A stretch of 64,000 nucleotides of DNA from Pricia antarctica. Lineage in GTDB: Bacteria; Bacteroidota; Bacteroidia; Flavobacteriales; Flavobacteriaceae. Every line of letters starts with the position of its first letter. Position 1 is the first letter of the stretch. The notes beneath the pieces are model-generated. The model searched no databases, was not told the origin of the DNA, and was given only the letters and a program-made list of their open reading frames with translations. Location of the stretch: assembly GCF_900101815.1 (NCBI RefSeq), contig NZ_FNAO01000003.1, positions 62,001-126,000 of the forward strand. The letters run 5' to 3'. Position numbers and translations under genes: made by a program. Shown here in pieces: positions 53,145 through 61,678 of the stretch.

Positions 53145-54332
53145 ATGAGTACATTAGACAGAAGGGCATGGTTGAAGCGAGGCGCTTTGACAGCCGCAGG
53201 AGCATTAGTAATGCCACACCTAAGTTTTGGCGAGACACCCAGGGCGCAGCTAAAATTCGACAACCGAGGCAGAACATTGTACAGTCCGTTTTTTAAGGAG
53301 TACAATGCAGCCGTTTTCCCGGACGAAACTAAATTATTGGCCAAACTAAATGCCAACGAAAACCCGTACGGTCCATCGCCAATGGCGGTCGAGGCCTTCA
53401 AAAAATCGGCGCACTTTGGCAACCGGTACGCTTGGAAGGAACTTTTTGACCTCGTGGACAAGATTGCCGTTCTGGAAAATGTCGATGCGAAGAATATCAT
53501 GATGGGGCCGGGTTCTTCCGACCTTTTGGAAAAAACGGCCATGATCATGTTCGCCGAAGGTGGCAACGTGGTTTCCGCAGACCCAAGCTACATGTCGTTG
53601 ATCAAGGTGGCCGAGGCCACGGGCGCGTCATGGAAGGCCGTTCCCTTAAAAGAAGATTGGTCACATGATCTCCAAGCTATGGAAGCGGCTATCGATGCCG
53701 ACACCAAACTGGTCTACATCTGTAATCCGAACAACCCCACCGGTAGTATGACCGACCATACCGAACTCGTCGATTTCTGTTCTCGGGTATCCGAGAAAGT
53801 ACCTGTTTTCGTCGATGAGGCCTACATGGGCTTTTTAGAGGACGGTGATACGAAAAGTATGGTATCGCTGGTCAATCAGGGCAAGGACGTCATCATTGCG
53901 CGGACCTTCTCGAAAATACACGGTATGGCGGGTCTAAGAGTTGGCTACATAGTCGCCAAGGAAACTACCTTGGATAAAATTCAAGCGGTGACCCGCGGCG
54001 GTATGGGCATTACTTATCCCTCGGTATTTGCTGCATCAGCCAGTATGGACGATGTAGAATTCAAAAACAAATCAAGAAAACTGAACGCGGAATGTCGGGA
54101 ATTCGTGTACGCTACGCTCGATAAAATGGGCTATGAATACGTGCCTTCCTTTACCAATTTCATTCTTTTTCCGATTGAAATGGATGGGGAAGCCTTTCTA
54201 GAAAAAATGACCGCACAACAGGTGGGCGTCCGAGCTTTTGAAGTCAAAGGCAAAAACTGGTGCCGTGTCAGTATGGGTACTATGGACGAGATGAAACTTT
54301 TCGCCGCTGCCTTTGAGAAAGTAATGGTTTAA
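53145..54332 (+). CDS. Tat-exported PLP-dependent aminotransferase (HisC-like)
   Basis: 396 residues from the ATG at 53145. The N-terminus is a twin-arginine signal: LDRRAWLKRG (4-13), a hydrophobic stretch, then HLSFGET. The rest is a fold-type I aminotransferase closest to histidinol-phosphate aminotransferases: LNANENPYGPSP (68-79), CNPNNPTGS (193-201), VDEAY (223-227) contacting PLP, Schiff-base lysine K257 in ARTFSKIHGMAGLRVGY, and a C-terminal arginine in NWCRVSMGT. All catalytic residues are intact. Tat export fits an enzyme folded with its cofactor. Location in the periplasm and the absence of his genes argue against histidine biosynthesis. Substrate unknown. Confidence 0.9.
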   Translation: MSTLDRRAWLKRGALTAAGALVMPHLSFGETPRAQLKFDNRGRTLYSPFFKEYNAAVFPDETKLLAKLNANENPYGPSPMAVEAFKKSAHFGNRYAWKELFDLVDKIAVLENVDAKNIMMGPGSSDLLEKTAMIMFAEGGNVVSADPSYMSLIKVAEATGASWKAVPLKEDWSHDLQAMEAAIDADTKLVYICNPNNPTGSMTDHTELVDFCSRVSEKVPVFVDEAYMGFLEDGDTKSMVSLVNQGKDVIIARTFSKIHGMAGLRVGYIVAKETTLDKIQAVTRGGMGITYPSVFAASASMDDVEFKNKSRKLNAECREFVYATLDKMGYEYVPSFTNFILFPIEMDGEAFLEKMTAQQVGVRAFEVKGKNWCRVSMGTMDEMKLFAAAFEKVMV

Positions 54333-54459
54333 GTTAAGTTGGCCCGAAGAGCCGGGTTTTTACGTACGATTTGCCTCGATACGGAGATTATCCGGCTTTG
54401 AAGGGTTACTTCATATTTGTTTTGAACACTATCTACAAACCTTTAAACTTGAAAATGAC

Positions 54460-55611
54460 ATGAACTTTGCCCTTCAAAATACCCTAGAACTCGTTTTGGT
54501 CATTGGCCTTGGGCTTCTACTTCAAAAAAAAATAGCGAAACAAGATTTAAAAGGCGTTAAAACTATCATTCTCAGTGTGGCGCTGCCCGCTGTTATATTT
54601 GTCGCCCTTCTAAAAATAAAATTGGAAAGCTCTCTCTTGATTTTTCCCCTGCTTGCACTTGCTTTTAACCTGATTCTATTTTTAGCGACGAAATATGTAC
54701 TCGCCCCTTCCCTTCCTAAAAACGAGGGGCCTAAAAAACGGACCCTGATGATGCTCATGCCCTCGTTGGCACCGGGACTATCATGTTTCCCCTTTATCGT
54801 CGTCTATCTCGGTGACGATTCGTTGGCCTTGGCGGCCTTGGCGGATGTAGGTAATAAAATTTTCGTTTTGATCTTGCTCTACATGCTCGCTATGCATTGG
54901 TATCATTTACGTTCCTTAAAAACTATTAAAACCTCTTCGAAAAGTAAACTGCGTGATCTTGGTCTGGCACTATTGAGAGAACCTATCAATATGGTGATCA
55001 TTGTCGGGTTGGTGCTATTGGCGCTTGGCCTGAACCTGGAATCACTTCCTGTTTTTCTGCAGCACACCATTGGAGAACTTAAGATGATTATGGCCCCCTT
55101 GATACTTTTGTTTATCGGTATGGCGGTACGTATAAAATCCGGGGAATTCGGTATTATCGTTTCATTGCTGGCAAGACGCGCGGGAATTACCTTTTTAGTG
55201 TCCGCTGCTTTTGTTTTCCTATTTCCTACGTTGAGTCCCGCTCTACTATTATTACTGGTAGTTTTCCCGCAGAGTGCCTGTAGTTTTTGGCCCTTTGCGC
55301 ATATGAGCGCCATAAGTACCCTTGAGGACACCGATGCCCAGAAAAAACCGACTTTTGATATTGATTTTGCGGTCAATGTTCTGGCCTGCTCCCTCCCCTT
55401 TTCGACCGTTATGGTTATCGGAATTTTTTCCTTCGACCAGCTGTTTATAGACCCCATAGTTTTACTGGCCTTCGGAGCTTTGTTCATAGGGGGCTCTTTC
55501 ATGCCTAATTTGATACTTCGATTGAAAGGGGATGAGCAGTCGGAACCATCCGGAAATTACAGTACGTACGTAGGCCTAAACGCCCAATCACAATCTTCGG
55601 AGGACAAGTGA
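54460..55611 (+). CDS. AEC-type permease (auxin efflux carrier family)
   Basis: 383-residue membrane protein with about ten helices in two inverted groups. Features of the AEC/Mem_trans family: an opening NTLELVLVIGLGLLLQKK, KTIILSVALPAVIFVALLK, PSLAPGLSCFPFIVVYLGD, LREPINMVIIVGLVLLALGL starting the second half, and PLILLFIGMAVRIKSGEF. AEC members move organic acids or amino-acid-related anions. It is 127 bp after the Tat aminotransferase and 99 bp before alanine dehydrogenase, consistent with handling a keto or amino acid. About 30 extra hydrophilic residues end the protein, and its stop lies in a 19-bp duplication. Confidence 0.75.
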   Translation: MNFALQNTLELVLVIGLGLLLQKKIAKQDLKGVKTIILSVALPAVIFVALLKIKLESSLLIFPLLALAFNLILFLATKYVLAPSLPKNEGPKKRTLMMLMPSLAPGLSCFPFIVVYLGDDSLALAALADVGNKIFVLILLYMLAMHWYHLRSLKTIKTSSKSKLRDLGLALLREPINMVIIVGLVLLALGLNLESLPVFLQHTIGELKMIMAPLILLFIGMAVRIKSGEFGIIVSLLARRAGITFLVSAAFVFLFPTLSPALLLLLVVFPQSACSFWPFAHMSAISTLEDTDAQKKPTFDIDFAVNVLACSLPFSTVMVIGIFSFDQLFIDPIVLLAFGALFIGGSFMPNLILRLKGDEQSEPSGNYSTYVGLNAQSQSSEDK

Positions 55612-55634
55612 AAAGCTTCGGAGGACAAGTGAAA
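55595..55634 (+). repeat. 19-bp direct duplication over a stop codon
   Basis: CTTCGGAGGACAAGTGAAA occurs at 55595-55613 and again at 55616-55634, period 21 bp. The permease stop TGA (55609-55611) is in the first copy. Confidence 0.85.
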
Positions 55635-55710
55635 GTTTAGCTGTACACTAAAAAAGCACATACGTTTCAACCCTAAGTATAAAATTCATAGCTCATAAAA
55701 TCCCCTTCAA

Positions 55711-56799
55711 ATGACAATTGGTGTCCCTAAAGAAATCAAGAACAACGAAAGCCGTGTAGGCATGACCCCAGGCGGCGTATTCGAACTCACAAAAAAGGGT
55801 CATACGGTCAATGTGCAGTCCAAAGCCGGGGAGGGCAGCGGCTTTTTTGACAAAAATTATGAAAAAGTGGGAGCCGTAATTTTGAATACACTGGAAGACA
55901 TTTATACGGCAAGCGAAATGATAGTGAAGGTAAAGGAGCCTATTGAGAGGGAATACCCTCTTATAAGGGAGGGTCAGATCGTTTTCACTTATTTTCACTT
56001 CGCCTCCAGTGAACCCTTGACCAAGGCCATGATAGCAAGTAAATCGATCTGTATCGCCTATGAAACGGTCGAAGATGAAGAAGGAACGCTACCCTTGTTG
56101 ACCCCGATGTCGGAGGTTGCCGGTAGAATGGCGATTCAACAGGGCGCTAAATATCTCGAAAAACCGGTCAAAGGCAGAGGCGTACTTTTGGGAGGCGTAC
56201 CCGGCGTTGCGCCCGGTAAGGTTCTGGTGCTAGGTGCCGGGGTCGTAGGAATACAAGCGGCCAAGATGGCTGCAGGGCTTGGTGCCCACGTCACGATTTT
56301 GGATATTAACATGAAACGCTTGCGCTATGTGAACGATGTCATGCCGCCACACGTGGTGACCGAATTTTCGAACGAGTTCAATATCCGGAAACATATTAAG
56401 ACCCATGATCTCATCATTGGCGGTGTACTATTAAAAGGAGCTAAGGCACCGAACCTGATTACCCGGGACATGCTGAAGGATATGCGCCCGGGGACCGTTA
56501 TTGTCGATGTAGCAGTTGATCAAGGCGGATGTGTGGAAACTACAAAACCTACCACCCACGAAGATCCTATTTACATCATTGACGACATTGTACATTATTC
56601 TGTAGCGAACATGCCCGGCGCGGTGCCGTATACCTCAACGATGGCCCTTACGAACGTTACCCTGCCCTATGTACTTAAACTTGCCAACCTGGGTTGGGAA
56701 AAAGCCACCGAATCTGATGATGCACTTCGCAAAGGCGTGAATATAATAAGGGGAGAAGTGGTATACGACGAAATTATAGAAACCTTCGGTTGGAACTAA
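55711..56799 (+). CDS. ald: Alanine dehydrogenase
   Basis: Interconverts L-alanine and pyruvate plus ammonia with NAD(H). 362 residues. Substrate-binding residues lie in GVPKEIKNNESRVGMTP (Arg), IVKVKEPIEREY (Lys) and FTYFHFASSE (His). The nucleotide-binding Rossmann domain has VLVLGAGVVGIQAAKMAAGL, and VDVAVDQGGCVETTKPTTH carries the catalytic aspartate region. With the upstream aminotransferase and permease it suggests that the amino group is finally collected as, or released from, alanine. A terminator follows. Confidence 0.95.
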   Translation: MTIGVPKEIKNNESRVGMTPGGVFELTKKGHTVNVQSKAGEGSGFFDKNYEKVGAVILNTLEDIYTASEMIVKVKEPIEREYPLIREGQIVFTYFHFASSEPLTKAMIASKSICIAYETVEDEEGTLPLLTPMSEVAGRMAIQQGAKYLEKPVKGRGVLLGGVPGVAPGKVLVLGAGVVGIQAAKMAAGLGAHVTILDINMKRLRYVNDVMPPHVVTEFSNEFNIRKHIKTHDLIIGGVLLKGAKAPNLITRDMLKDMRPGTVIVDVAVDQGGCVETTKPTTHEDPIYIIDDIVHYSVANMPGAVPYTSTMALTNVTLPYVLKLANLGWEKATESDDALRKGVNIIRGEVVYDEIIETFGWN

Positions 56800-56821
56800 T
56801 ACCAATGTAATAAATCCCACT

Positions 56822-56853
56822 AAAAAAGCTCCTAATTACGAATTGGGAGCTTT
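56822..56853. terminator. Bidirectional terminator between ald and the small exported protein gene
   Basis: Arms AAAGCTCCTAATT and AATTGGGAGCTTT (one T-G wobble) around a 3-nt loop, with A-run on the left and T-rich right side. Both convergent genes can use it. Confidence 0.8.
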
Positions 56854-56879
56854 ATTCAAAATTTATCAGGTAATCCGAA

Positions 56880-57221
56880 TTATTTTTTAACCTCTATAGG
56901 AACGCGATAAACGATACCTTTTTCAAAAGTTCCCTTATTCAGTTTTTCGAAGTCGATGCTACTTCGTATAAAGGCTGCCAAAGCCTCATTTTCCGTCTCC
57001 ACCGATAGTACTCTTATATAATTCCCGTTGTCTATGGCAATTCGTACTTCTGCTTTAGAACCTCGAATATCATCCGGTATGGCAAACTCACCCAACATCG
57101 TATATATCTGGGAAGCAATTATCTTCGCGGGTTTAGGCTCGTGCCGATCGATGTTTCCATCTGACGCATGACTTAAATTAAAGGTAAGGACGAATATCGC
57201 TAAAAATAGTATTTTTTTCAT
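56880..57221 (-). CDS. Small exported protein, TonB-C-like domain (paralogue 2)
   Basis: 113 residues with a signal peptide (MKKILFLAIFVLTFNLSHA). The mature part repeats the plan of the protein at 48074-48409: a helix with IASQIYTMLG, then AEVRIAIDNGNYIRVLSVET, ENEALAAFIRSSIDFEKL, and GIVYRVPIEVKK. Shared positions include VLSVETEN, ALA-x-FI and a final hydrophobic strand with P. It lies outside the catabolic operon on the opposite strand. Function unknown; a periplasmic TonB-C-like adaptor is one idea. Confidence 0.75.
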   Translation of the reverse strand: MKKILFLAIFVLTFNLSHASDGNIDRHEPKPAKIIASQIYTMLGEFAIPDDIRGSKAEVRIAIDNGNYIRVLSVETENEALAAFIRSSIDFEKLNKGTFEKGIVYRVPIEVKK

Positions 57222-57342
57222 GTCAAAAAAGGCTTTTAAAGTGGATTTTTTATTTTCTATTATAAATATATGATAAAAAATCGTTGTGAAATTGAGTATT
57301 TAATAAAAATTAACACTAAAAAATAGGAATGTCAAAAAATGA

Positions 57343-57375
57343 TATTAAAAGCTGACGAATCGTTAGCTTTTAATA
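57343..57375. repeat. Strong hairpin upstream of the small exported protein gene
   Basis: Arms TATTAAAAGCT and AGCTTTTAATA pair perfectly over 11 bp, extended inward by a G-T wobble and AC/GT around a 5-nt loop. It has no T-run outside the stem and may be an operator or an RNA processing signal. The rest of this gap (57222-57440) is AT-rich without genes. Confidence 0.5.
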
Positions 57376-57440
57376 ATGGCGTCCTCAAAAATACTGGTGA
57401 CTACGGCACATTGACATTGCCCTAATTTTAAATCAATCAT

Positions 57441-57471
57441 AAAAAAAGGATGCCCTGTTGAAGGGCATCCT
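57441..57471 (-). terminator. Terminator of sucC
   Basis: Stem AGGATGCCCT / AGGGCATCCT with a 5-nt loop; on the minus strand it runs into seven T. It is 24 bp after the sucC stop. Confidence 0.88.
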
Positions 57472-57494
57472 ATATTCTTTAGAAAACAAAAATT

Positions 57495-58688
57495 TTATTT
57501 CAATACTTCCTTGACTTTATCCGCAGCTTCCTGAAACTGGACGGCGGAATGTACTGCCAATCCCGATTTATCGATAATTTCTTTGGCGAGTTCGGCGTTG
57601 GTGCCCTGCAAGCGCACGATAATAGGCACTTTCATGGCATCGCCCATATTCCTGTAGGCATCGACGACCCCTTGGGCCACACGATCACAACGTACGATAC
57701 CGCCAAAAATATTGATTAAAATGGCTTTGACACCATCGTCTTTCAAGATTATGCGGAAGGCCTCTTCTACCCTTTTTGCATCGGCGGTACCGCCCACGTC
57801 CAAAAAGTTGGCGGGTTCACCTCCGGCCATTTTAATCAAGTCCATCGTGGCCATGGCCAATCCGGCACCATTGACCATACAGCCCACGTTTCCATCGAGA
57901 TCGACATAGTTTAAGCCAACAGCGCGCGCTTCCACTTCAATGGCATTTTCTTCCCTTAAATCACGCATCTCCGCATACTTTTTCCTTCGGAAAAGCGCAT
58001 TGTCATCAATGGACACCTTGGCATCCACAGCCATGATCTTATCATCCGATGTTTTTAAAACCGGATTAATTTCGAACATACTGGCATCGCTTTCGGAATA
58101 AGCCTTGTACAAAGCGGTTACAAATTTGGTCATCTCTTTAAAAGCCGTACCCGACAGTCCCAAATTGAAAGCAATCTTTCGTGCTTGAAAAGGCATTAGC
58201 CCGGTTGCGGGATCGATTTCCTCATTAAAAATAAGATGGGGTGTTTTTTCGGCGACTTCTTCGATATCCATGCCGCCTTCGGTGGAATACATAATCATAT
58301 TTCTTCCGGTGGCCCGGTTCAATAAGACAGACATATAGAATTCGCTCGTTTCACTATCCCCTGGGTAATACACATCTTCGGCCACCAATACCTGATGTAC
58401 TTTTTTACCCTCGGCGGAAGTTTGAGGGGTAATCAGGTTCATTCCAATAATTTCCCCTGCTATTTCCTCTACTTCCTTTAAATTTTTGGCCAGTTTGACC
58501 CCACCGCCTTTTCCGCGGCCACCTGCATGCACCTGAGCCTTAATGACGTGCCAGCCTGTTCCAGTTTCGGCGGTCAGCTGTTTGGCCGCATCTACGGCTT
58601 CCTTGGCGTTGTGGGCCACGATGCCACGCTGAATGCGCACACCGAAGCTTTCCAATATCTCTTTTCCTTGGTATTCGTGAAGATTCAT
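57495..58688 (-). CDS. sucC: Succinyl-CoA synthetase beta subunit
   Basis: ADP/GDP-forming beta subunit of succinyl-CoA ligase in the citric acid cycle. 397 residues. The ATP-grasp domain comprises MNLHEYQGKEILESFGV, VIKAQVHAGGRGKGGGVKLA and MFEINPVL. The C-terminal CoA-ligase domain has GLNYVDLDGNVGCMVNGAGL, NFLDVGGTADAKRVEEAF and INIFGGIVRCDRVAQGV. The alpha subunit gene sucD is not adjacent, which is common in Bacteroidota. It has its own promoter and terminator. Confidence 0.97.
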   Translation of the reverse strand: MNLHEYQGKEILESFGVRIQRGIVAHNAKEAVDAAKQLTAETGTGWHVIKAQVHAGGRGKGGGVKLAKNLKEVEEIAGEIIGMNLITPQTSAEGKKVHQVLVAEDVYYPGDSETSEFYMSVLLNRATGRNMIMYSTEGGMDIEEVAEKTPHLIFNEEIDPATGLMPFQARKIAFNLGLSGTAFKEMTKFVTALYKAYSESDASMFEINPVLKTSDDKIMAVDAKVSIDDNALFRRKKYAEMRDLREENAIEVEARAVGLNYVDLDGNVGCMVNGAGLAMATMDLIKMAGGEPANFLDVGGTADAKRVEEAFRIILKDDGVKAILINIFGGIVRCDRVAQGVVDAYRNMGDAMKVPIIVRLQGTNAELAKEIIDKSGLAVHSAVQFQEAADKVKEVLK

Positions 58689-58715
58689 ATATTAAGGTGT
58701 ATTTAGGTTCATTTA

Positions 58716-58723
58716 CAAAAGTA
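58716..58723 (-). promoter_or_regulatory. Candidate -7 box of sucC
   Basis: Reads TACTTTTG on the minus strand, 27 bp upstream of the ATG at 58688. Confidence 0.45.
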
Positions 58724-58831
58724 ACAAATTTTAGTTGGCAGTAAATAAAGTTCAAGCTCAAGTGTCCAGTTCAGGTTCCAGATGTTATCGGTGCTCGGTA
58801 CGTCTGCTTACCGCTACTGCGAATTTGAACG

Positions 58832-59479
58832 CTACTGCTCACTAACCTTAAAATCCTTAAAATCGAGCGGATCGAAATTCCTAAAATCACCGTTCATCTC
58901 AATCGTTTGTTTAGTACGATCCACTTCCTGCAACACCTTAATGGTCGAAACCAGATGTGATTTTATAAAAGATAGTCGCTCACTTTCTTTCCGCAATTTT
59001 AACAAGTGGTACTCTTGATCGAAAGAAAGTCCCATTTTATGTGCCAATACGAAGCTGTTAAACTTTTCAACGGGAAGGGGCGTGAAGGGTACGTCCATTA
59101 GTTCGTAGAGCTGGTGCAAATTATTGAGTACTTCAGTTTTCATGGCCTTATCGGCGTCGTTGACATTATCCAAAAACTCGATTTCTCCGCCGGCGTAAAG
59201 TTTTCCTTTCATTTCATTATTAAAACTGAGAATCCGGAAAACCTGCCGCGCTACACAGGTCACATCCATTGCTCCATTTTCATGTGAATTTACGATTTCT
59301 ACAAGCTGCACCTCGGTACCAAAGGCCACATTATTATTGATATATACCGGAATGCCAAAGGTTACCGCCTCTCTTCTACAGTCGTGTATCAGCTGTATAT
59401 ACCGCTCCTCGAAAATGTGTAGCGGGACCGTCTCTCCTGGAAAAAATATAGATTGTAATGGGAACAAAGGTAATTTCAT
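58832..59479 (-). CDS. LON substrate-binding domain protein
   Basis: 215-residue protein consisting of a stand-alone Lon N-terminal (substrate-binding) domain and a helical C-terminal part. It begins MKLPLFPLQSIFFPGETVPL, HIFEERYIQLIHDC, the classic opening. There is no ATPase or protease domain. Such proteins occur widely (YcaL/YpjN-like, LonN) with unclear roles, perhaps in protein quality control. It is divergent from lysA. Confidence 0.88.
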   Translation of the reverse strand: MKLPLFPLQSIFFPGETVPLHIFEERYIQLIHDCRREAVTFGIPVYINNNVAFGTEVQLVEIVNSHENGAMDVTCVARQVFRILSFNNEMKGKLYAGGEIEFLDNVNDADKAMKTEVLNNLHQLYELMDVPFTPLPVEKFNSFVLAHKMGLSFDQEYHLLKLRKESERLSFIKSHLVSTIKVLQEVDRTKQTIEMNGDFRNFDPLDFKDFKVSEQ

Positions 59480-59638
59480 GGTTTTTTCAATTTTTGATAA
59501 AAGTACGACTCAAAAGAATAATCGACAACTATCAATTCTGCCGGTTAGCCACTCGGAATTGCTGGATATGCATGTGACCATATATGTTTTGTTACAAAAA
59601 TAACATTTTGTTGTATTTTTTATATTTCCCTCGAATTC

Positions 59639-59670
59639 TTTGCCCATATCGGATGAAGGCGTTAGCTTTG
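59639..59670 (+). promoter_or_regulatory. Candidate promoter of lysA
   Basis: TTTG at 59639-59642 and TAGCTTTG at 59663-59670, spaced 20 bp, an excellent match to the Bacteroidota -33/-7 pattern. The ATG at 59681 is only 10 bp after the -7 box, so the leader is very short. Confidence 0.6.
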
Positions 59671-59680
59671 TATCAAATTA

Positions 59681-60943
59681 ATGATGTCCATGAAAAATGC
59701 CGATTTACTAAAGATTGCCGCTAGCTATGGTGACCCCGTCTATGTTTATGATTCGGAAAAAATTATTTCGCAGTTCCAACGCTTGACCAACGCTTTCAGC
59801 GGCGTTAAAAATTTAAAGCTCAACTACGCGGCCAAGGCCCTATCGAACCTGGCTATTCTTAAATTGATGAACAGTTTGGGCAGCGGGTTGGATACCGTTT
59901 CCATACAAGAGGTTCAATTGGGATTATTGGCAGGCTTCAACCCTGAGGATATCATCTTTACGCCAAACGGCGTGTCTTTGGAAGAAATCGAGGAGGCCTC
60001 GAAATTGGGTGTTCGTATCAATATCGATAACCTGTCGATATTGGAACAATTCGGCAATAAGCACCCAGATATTCCCGTTTGTGTGCGCATCAATCCCCAT
60101 GTAATGGCAGGGGGAAATTCCAAGATTTCAGTGGGACATATCGACTCCAAGTTCGGTATCAGCATCCACCAGATTCCCCATTTGCTGCGTATCGTCGAAC
60201 TGACGAAAATGAACGTGAACGGTATACACATGCATACTGGGAGCGATATTTTGGATATCGATGTTTTTCTCTATGCGTCTGAAATTCTTTTCGAGACCGC
60301 GCAGAATTTTAAGAACCTTGATTTTATAGATTTTGGTAGCGGTTTCAAAGTACCTTATAAAGAAGGGGATATACAAACGAATGTTGAGGAGCTCGGTAAA
60401 AAATTAGGCGATCGCTTCAACGAATTCTGCAAGGCCTATGGCAAGGAATTGACCTTGGCCTTTGAGCCCGGTAAGTTTTTGGTCAGTGAAGCGGGACATT
60501 TTTTGGCCCGGGTCAATGTGGTAAAACAGACTACCTCAACGGTATTCGCCAGTATCGATTCTGGTTTCAACCATTTGATCCGGCCGATGCTTTATGGGGC
60601 TACGCATCAGATATTGAATATTTCCAATCCCGAAGGTAGGGAACGATACTATTCGGTCGTGGGTTACATTTGTGAAACCGATACCTTTGCGAGCAACAAG
60701 CGTATCAACGAAATTTCGGAGGGTGATATTCTTTGCTTTAAAAATGCCGGGGCATATTGCTTCACTATGGCGAGCAATTACAACTCCCGATTTCGTCCGC
60801 CCGAGGTGCTATGGCATGAAGGTAAAGCCATTTTAATAAGGGAACGCGAAACTTTCGATGACCTTATAAAGCATCAGGTGGATGTGAAAGATCTGTTCGC
60901 CATAAAGGATATCCCGAAAAAGGAAAAGGTGGGCATAAAATAA
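59681..60943 (+). CDS. lysA: Diaminopimelate decarboxylase
   Basis: Last enzyme of lysine synthesis: meso-diaminopimelate to L-lysine and CO2, PLP-dependent with an alanine-racemase-like barrel. 420 residues from the ATG at 59681; ATGs at 59684 and 59690 are alternatives. The PLP lysine is K52 in LKLNYAAKALSN. Further landmarks are VCVRINPHVMAG, SKFGIS, GIHMHTGSDI, DFGSGFKVPY, the phosphate-binding region FEPGKFLVSEAG and the subunit-interface cysteine region GYICETDTFA. Shares the pathway with dapD at 25.3 kb. Confidence 0.95.
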   Translation: MMSMKNADLLKIAASYGDPVYVYDSEKIISQFQRLTNAFSGVKNLKLNYAAKALSNLAILKLMNSLGSGLDTVSIQEVQLGLLAGFNPEDIIFTPNGVSLEEIEEASKLGVRINIDNLSILEQFGNKHPDIPVCVRINPHVMAGGNSKISVGHIDSKFGISIHQIPHLLRIVELTKMNVNGIHMHTGSDILDIDVFLYASEILFETAQNFKNLDFIDFGSGFKVPYKEGDIQTNVEELGKKLGDRFNEFCKAYGKELTLAFEPGKFLVSEAGHFLARVNVVKQTTSTVFASIDSGFNHLIRPMLYGATHQILNISNPEGRERYYSVVGYICETDTFASNKRINEISEGDILCFKNAGAYCFTMASNYNSRFRPPEVLWHEGKAILIRERETFDDLIKHQVDVKDLFAIKDIPKKEKVGIK

Positions 60944-61006
60944 AGTATCGCTATTTTCGTTGTTCTGGTATGGTTGTTGGAATTCTTCCACAATAAATAT
61001 TTCTTT

Positions 61007-61543
61007 ATGAAAACGATTTCAAACTATACATTCAAAACCATACTTTTTATCGGTATTGGTCTCTTGTGTCTTTCCGCCGAGGCTCAGGAAGTGGAGTGGC
61101 TCACATGGAGCGATGCAGCGGAACTGGTATCGACCGAAAAAAATCCTAAGAAAATCTTTATTGATGTATATACGGATTGGTGTGGATGGTGTAAAAAGAT
61201 GGACAAAGATACGTTCCAAAATGCCGAAGTTGCCGCCTACATGTCCAAGAATTTTTACATGGTCAAGTTGGATGGCGAAGGCAAAGAACCTATTGAGTAC
61301 AAGGGAAAGAGCTATAAGTTCGTACCCCAGGGAAGAAACGGCTACCACGAATTTGCCGCCACCTTGATGCAAGGCCGCTTAAGTTATCCGACCACGATAT
61401 TTTTGGATGAGGAAATGAACATGCTGTCTCCAGTGCCGGGCTACCAAAAACCGAAACCTTTTCTGGATATTGCCAAGTATTTTGGGGATAATATTTATAA
61501 AGAAAAAGACTGGAAGGCCTATATCGGGGCTAGCGGGAGATAA
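61007..61543 (+). CDS. Exported thioredoxin-like protein
   Basis: 178 residues from the ATG at 61007, with a signal peptide (about 1-27, ending CLSAEAQ). The thioredoxin-fold motif DVYTDWCGWCKKMDKDTF contains C59 and C62, the redox CxxC, as in DUF255/thioredoxin_7 proteins. A late cis-proline segment SYPTTIFLDEEMN supports the fold. It should act as a periplasmic disulfide reductase or isomerase. It follows lysA by 63 bp but is functionally unrelated. Confidence 0.9.
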   Translation: MKTISNYTFKTILFIGIGLLCLSAEAQEVEWLTWSDAAELVSTEKNPKKIFIDVYTDWCGWCKKMDKDTFQNAEVAAYMSKNFYMVKLDGEGKEPIEYKGKSYKFVPQGRNGYHEFAATLMQGRLSYPTTIFLDEEMNMLSPVPGYQKPKPFLDIAKYFGDNIYKEKDWKAYIGASGR

Positions 61544-61678
61544 AATTAATGTTCAAAGTTGGAGCTGAAATCATCTTTCTCACTTCTTTCTACCCATCAT
61601 TCCAGTTCTTTTTTAGAAAGATGGACAAAATAGAAAAAGGTTGCTTTCAAACGGTAACAAAATTAATCCACGAATTTT

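Noticed and set aside
53145-54332. Histidine biosynthesis role (hisC) for the aminotransferase
   Set aside because: The Tat signal and the receptor/lipoprotein neighbours point outside the cytoplasm, and no other his gene is present.
54336-54362. Terminator after the Tat aminotransferase (GGCCCGAAGAGCCGGG followed by T5)
   Set aside because: The stem is only 4-5 bp; it may be an attenuator but is not strong enough to call and would split an otherwise coherent cluster.
49382-57360. 16-bp inverted repeat (ATTCGTCAGCTTTTAA at 49382-49397 and its complement at 57345-57360) flanking the catabolic cluster, suggesting transfer as a unit
   Set aside because: About one shared 16-mer is expected by chance in 64 kb of AT-rich sequence, and neither copy shows other element features.
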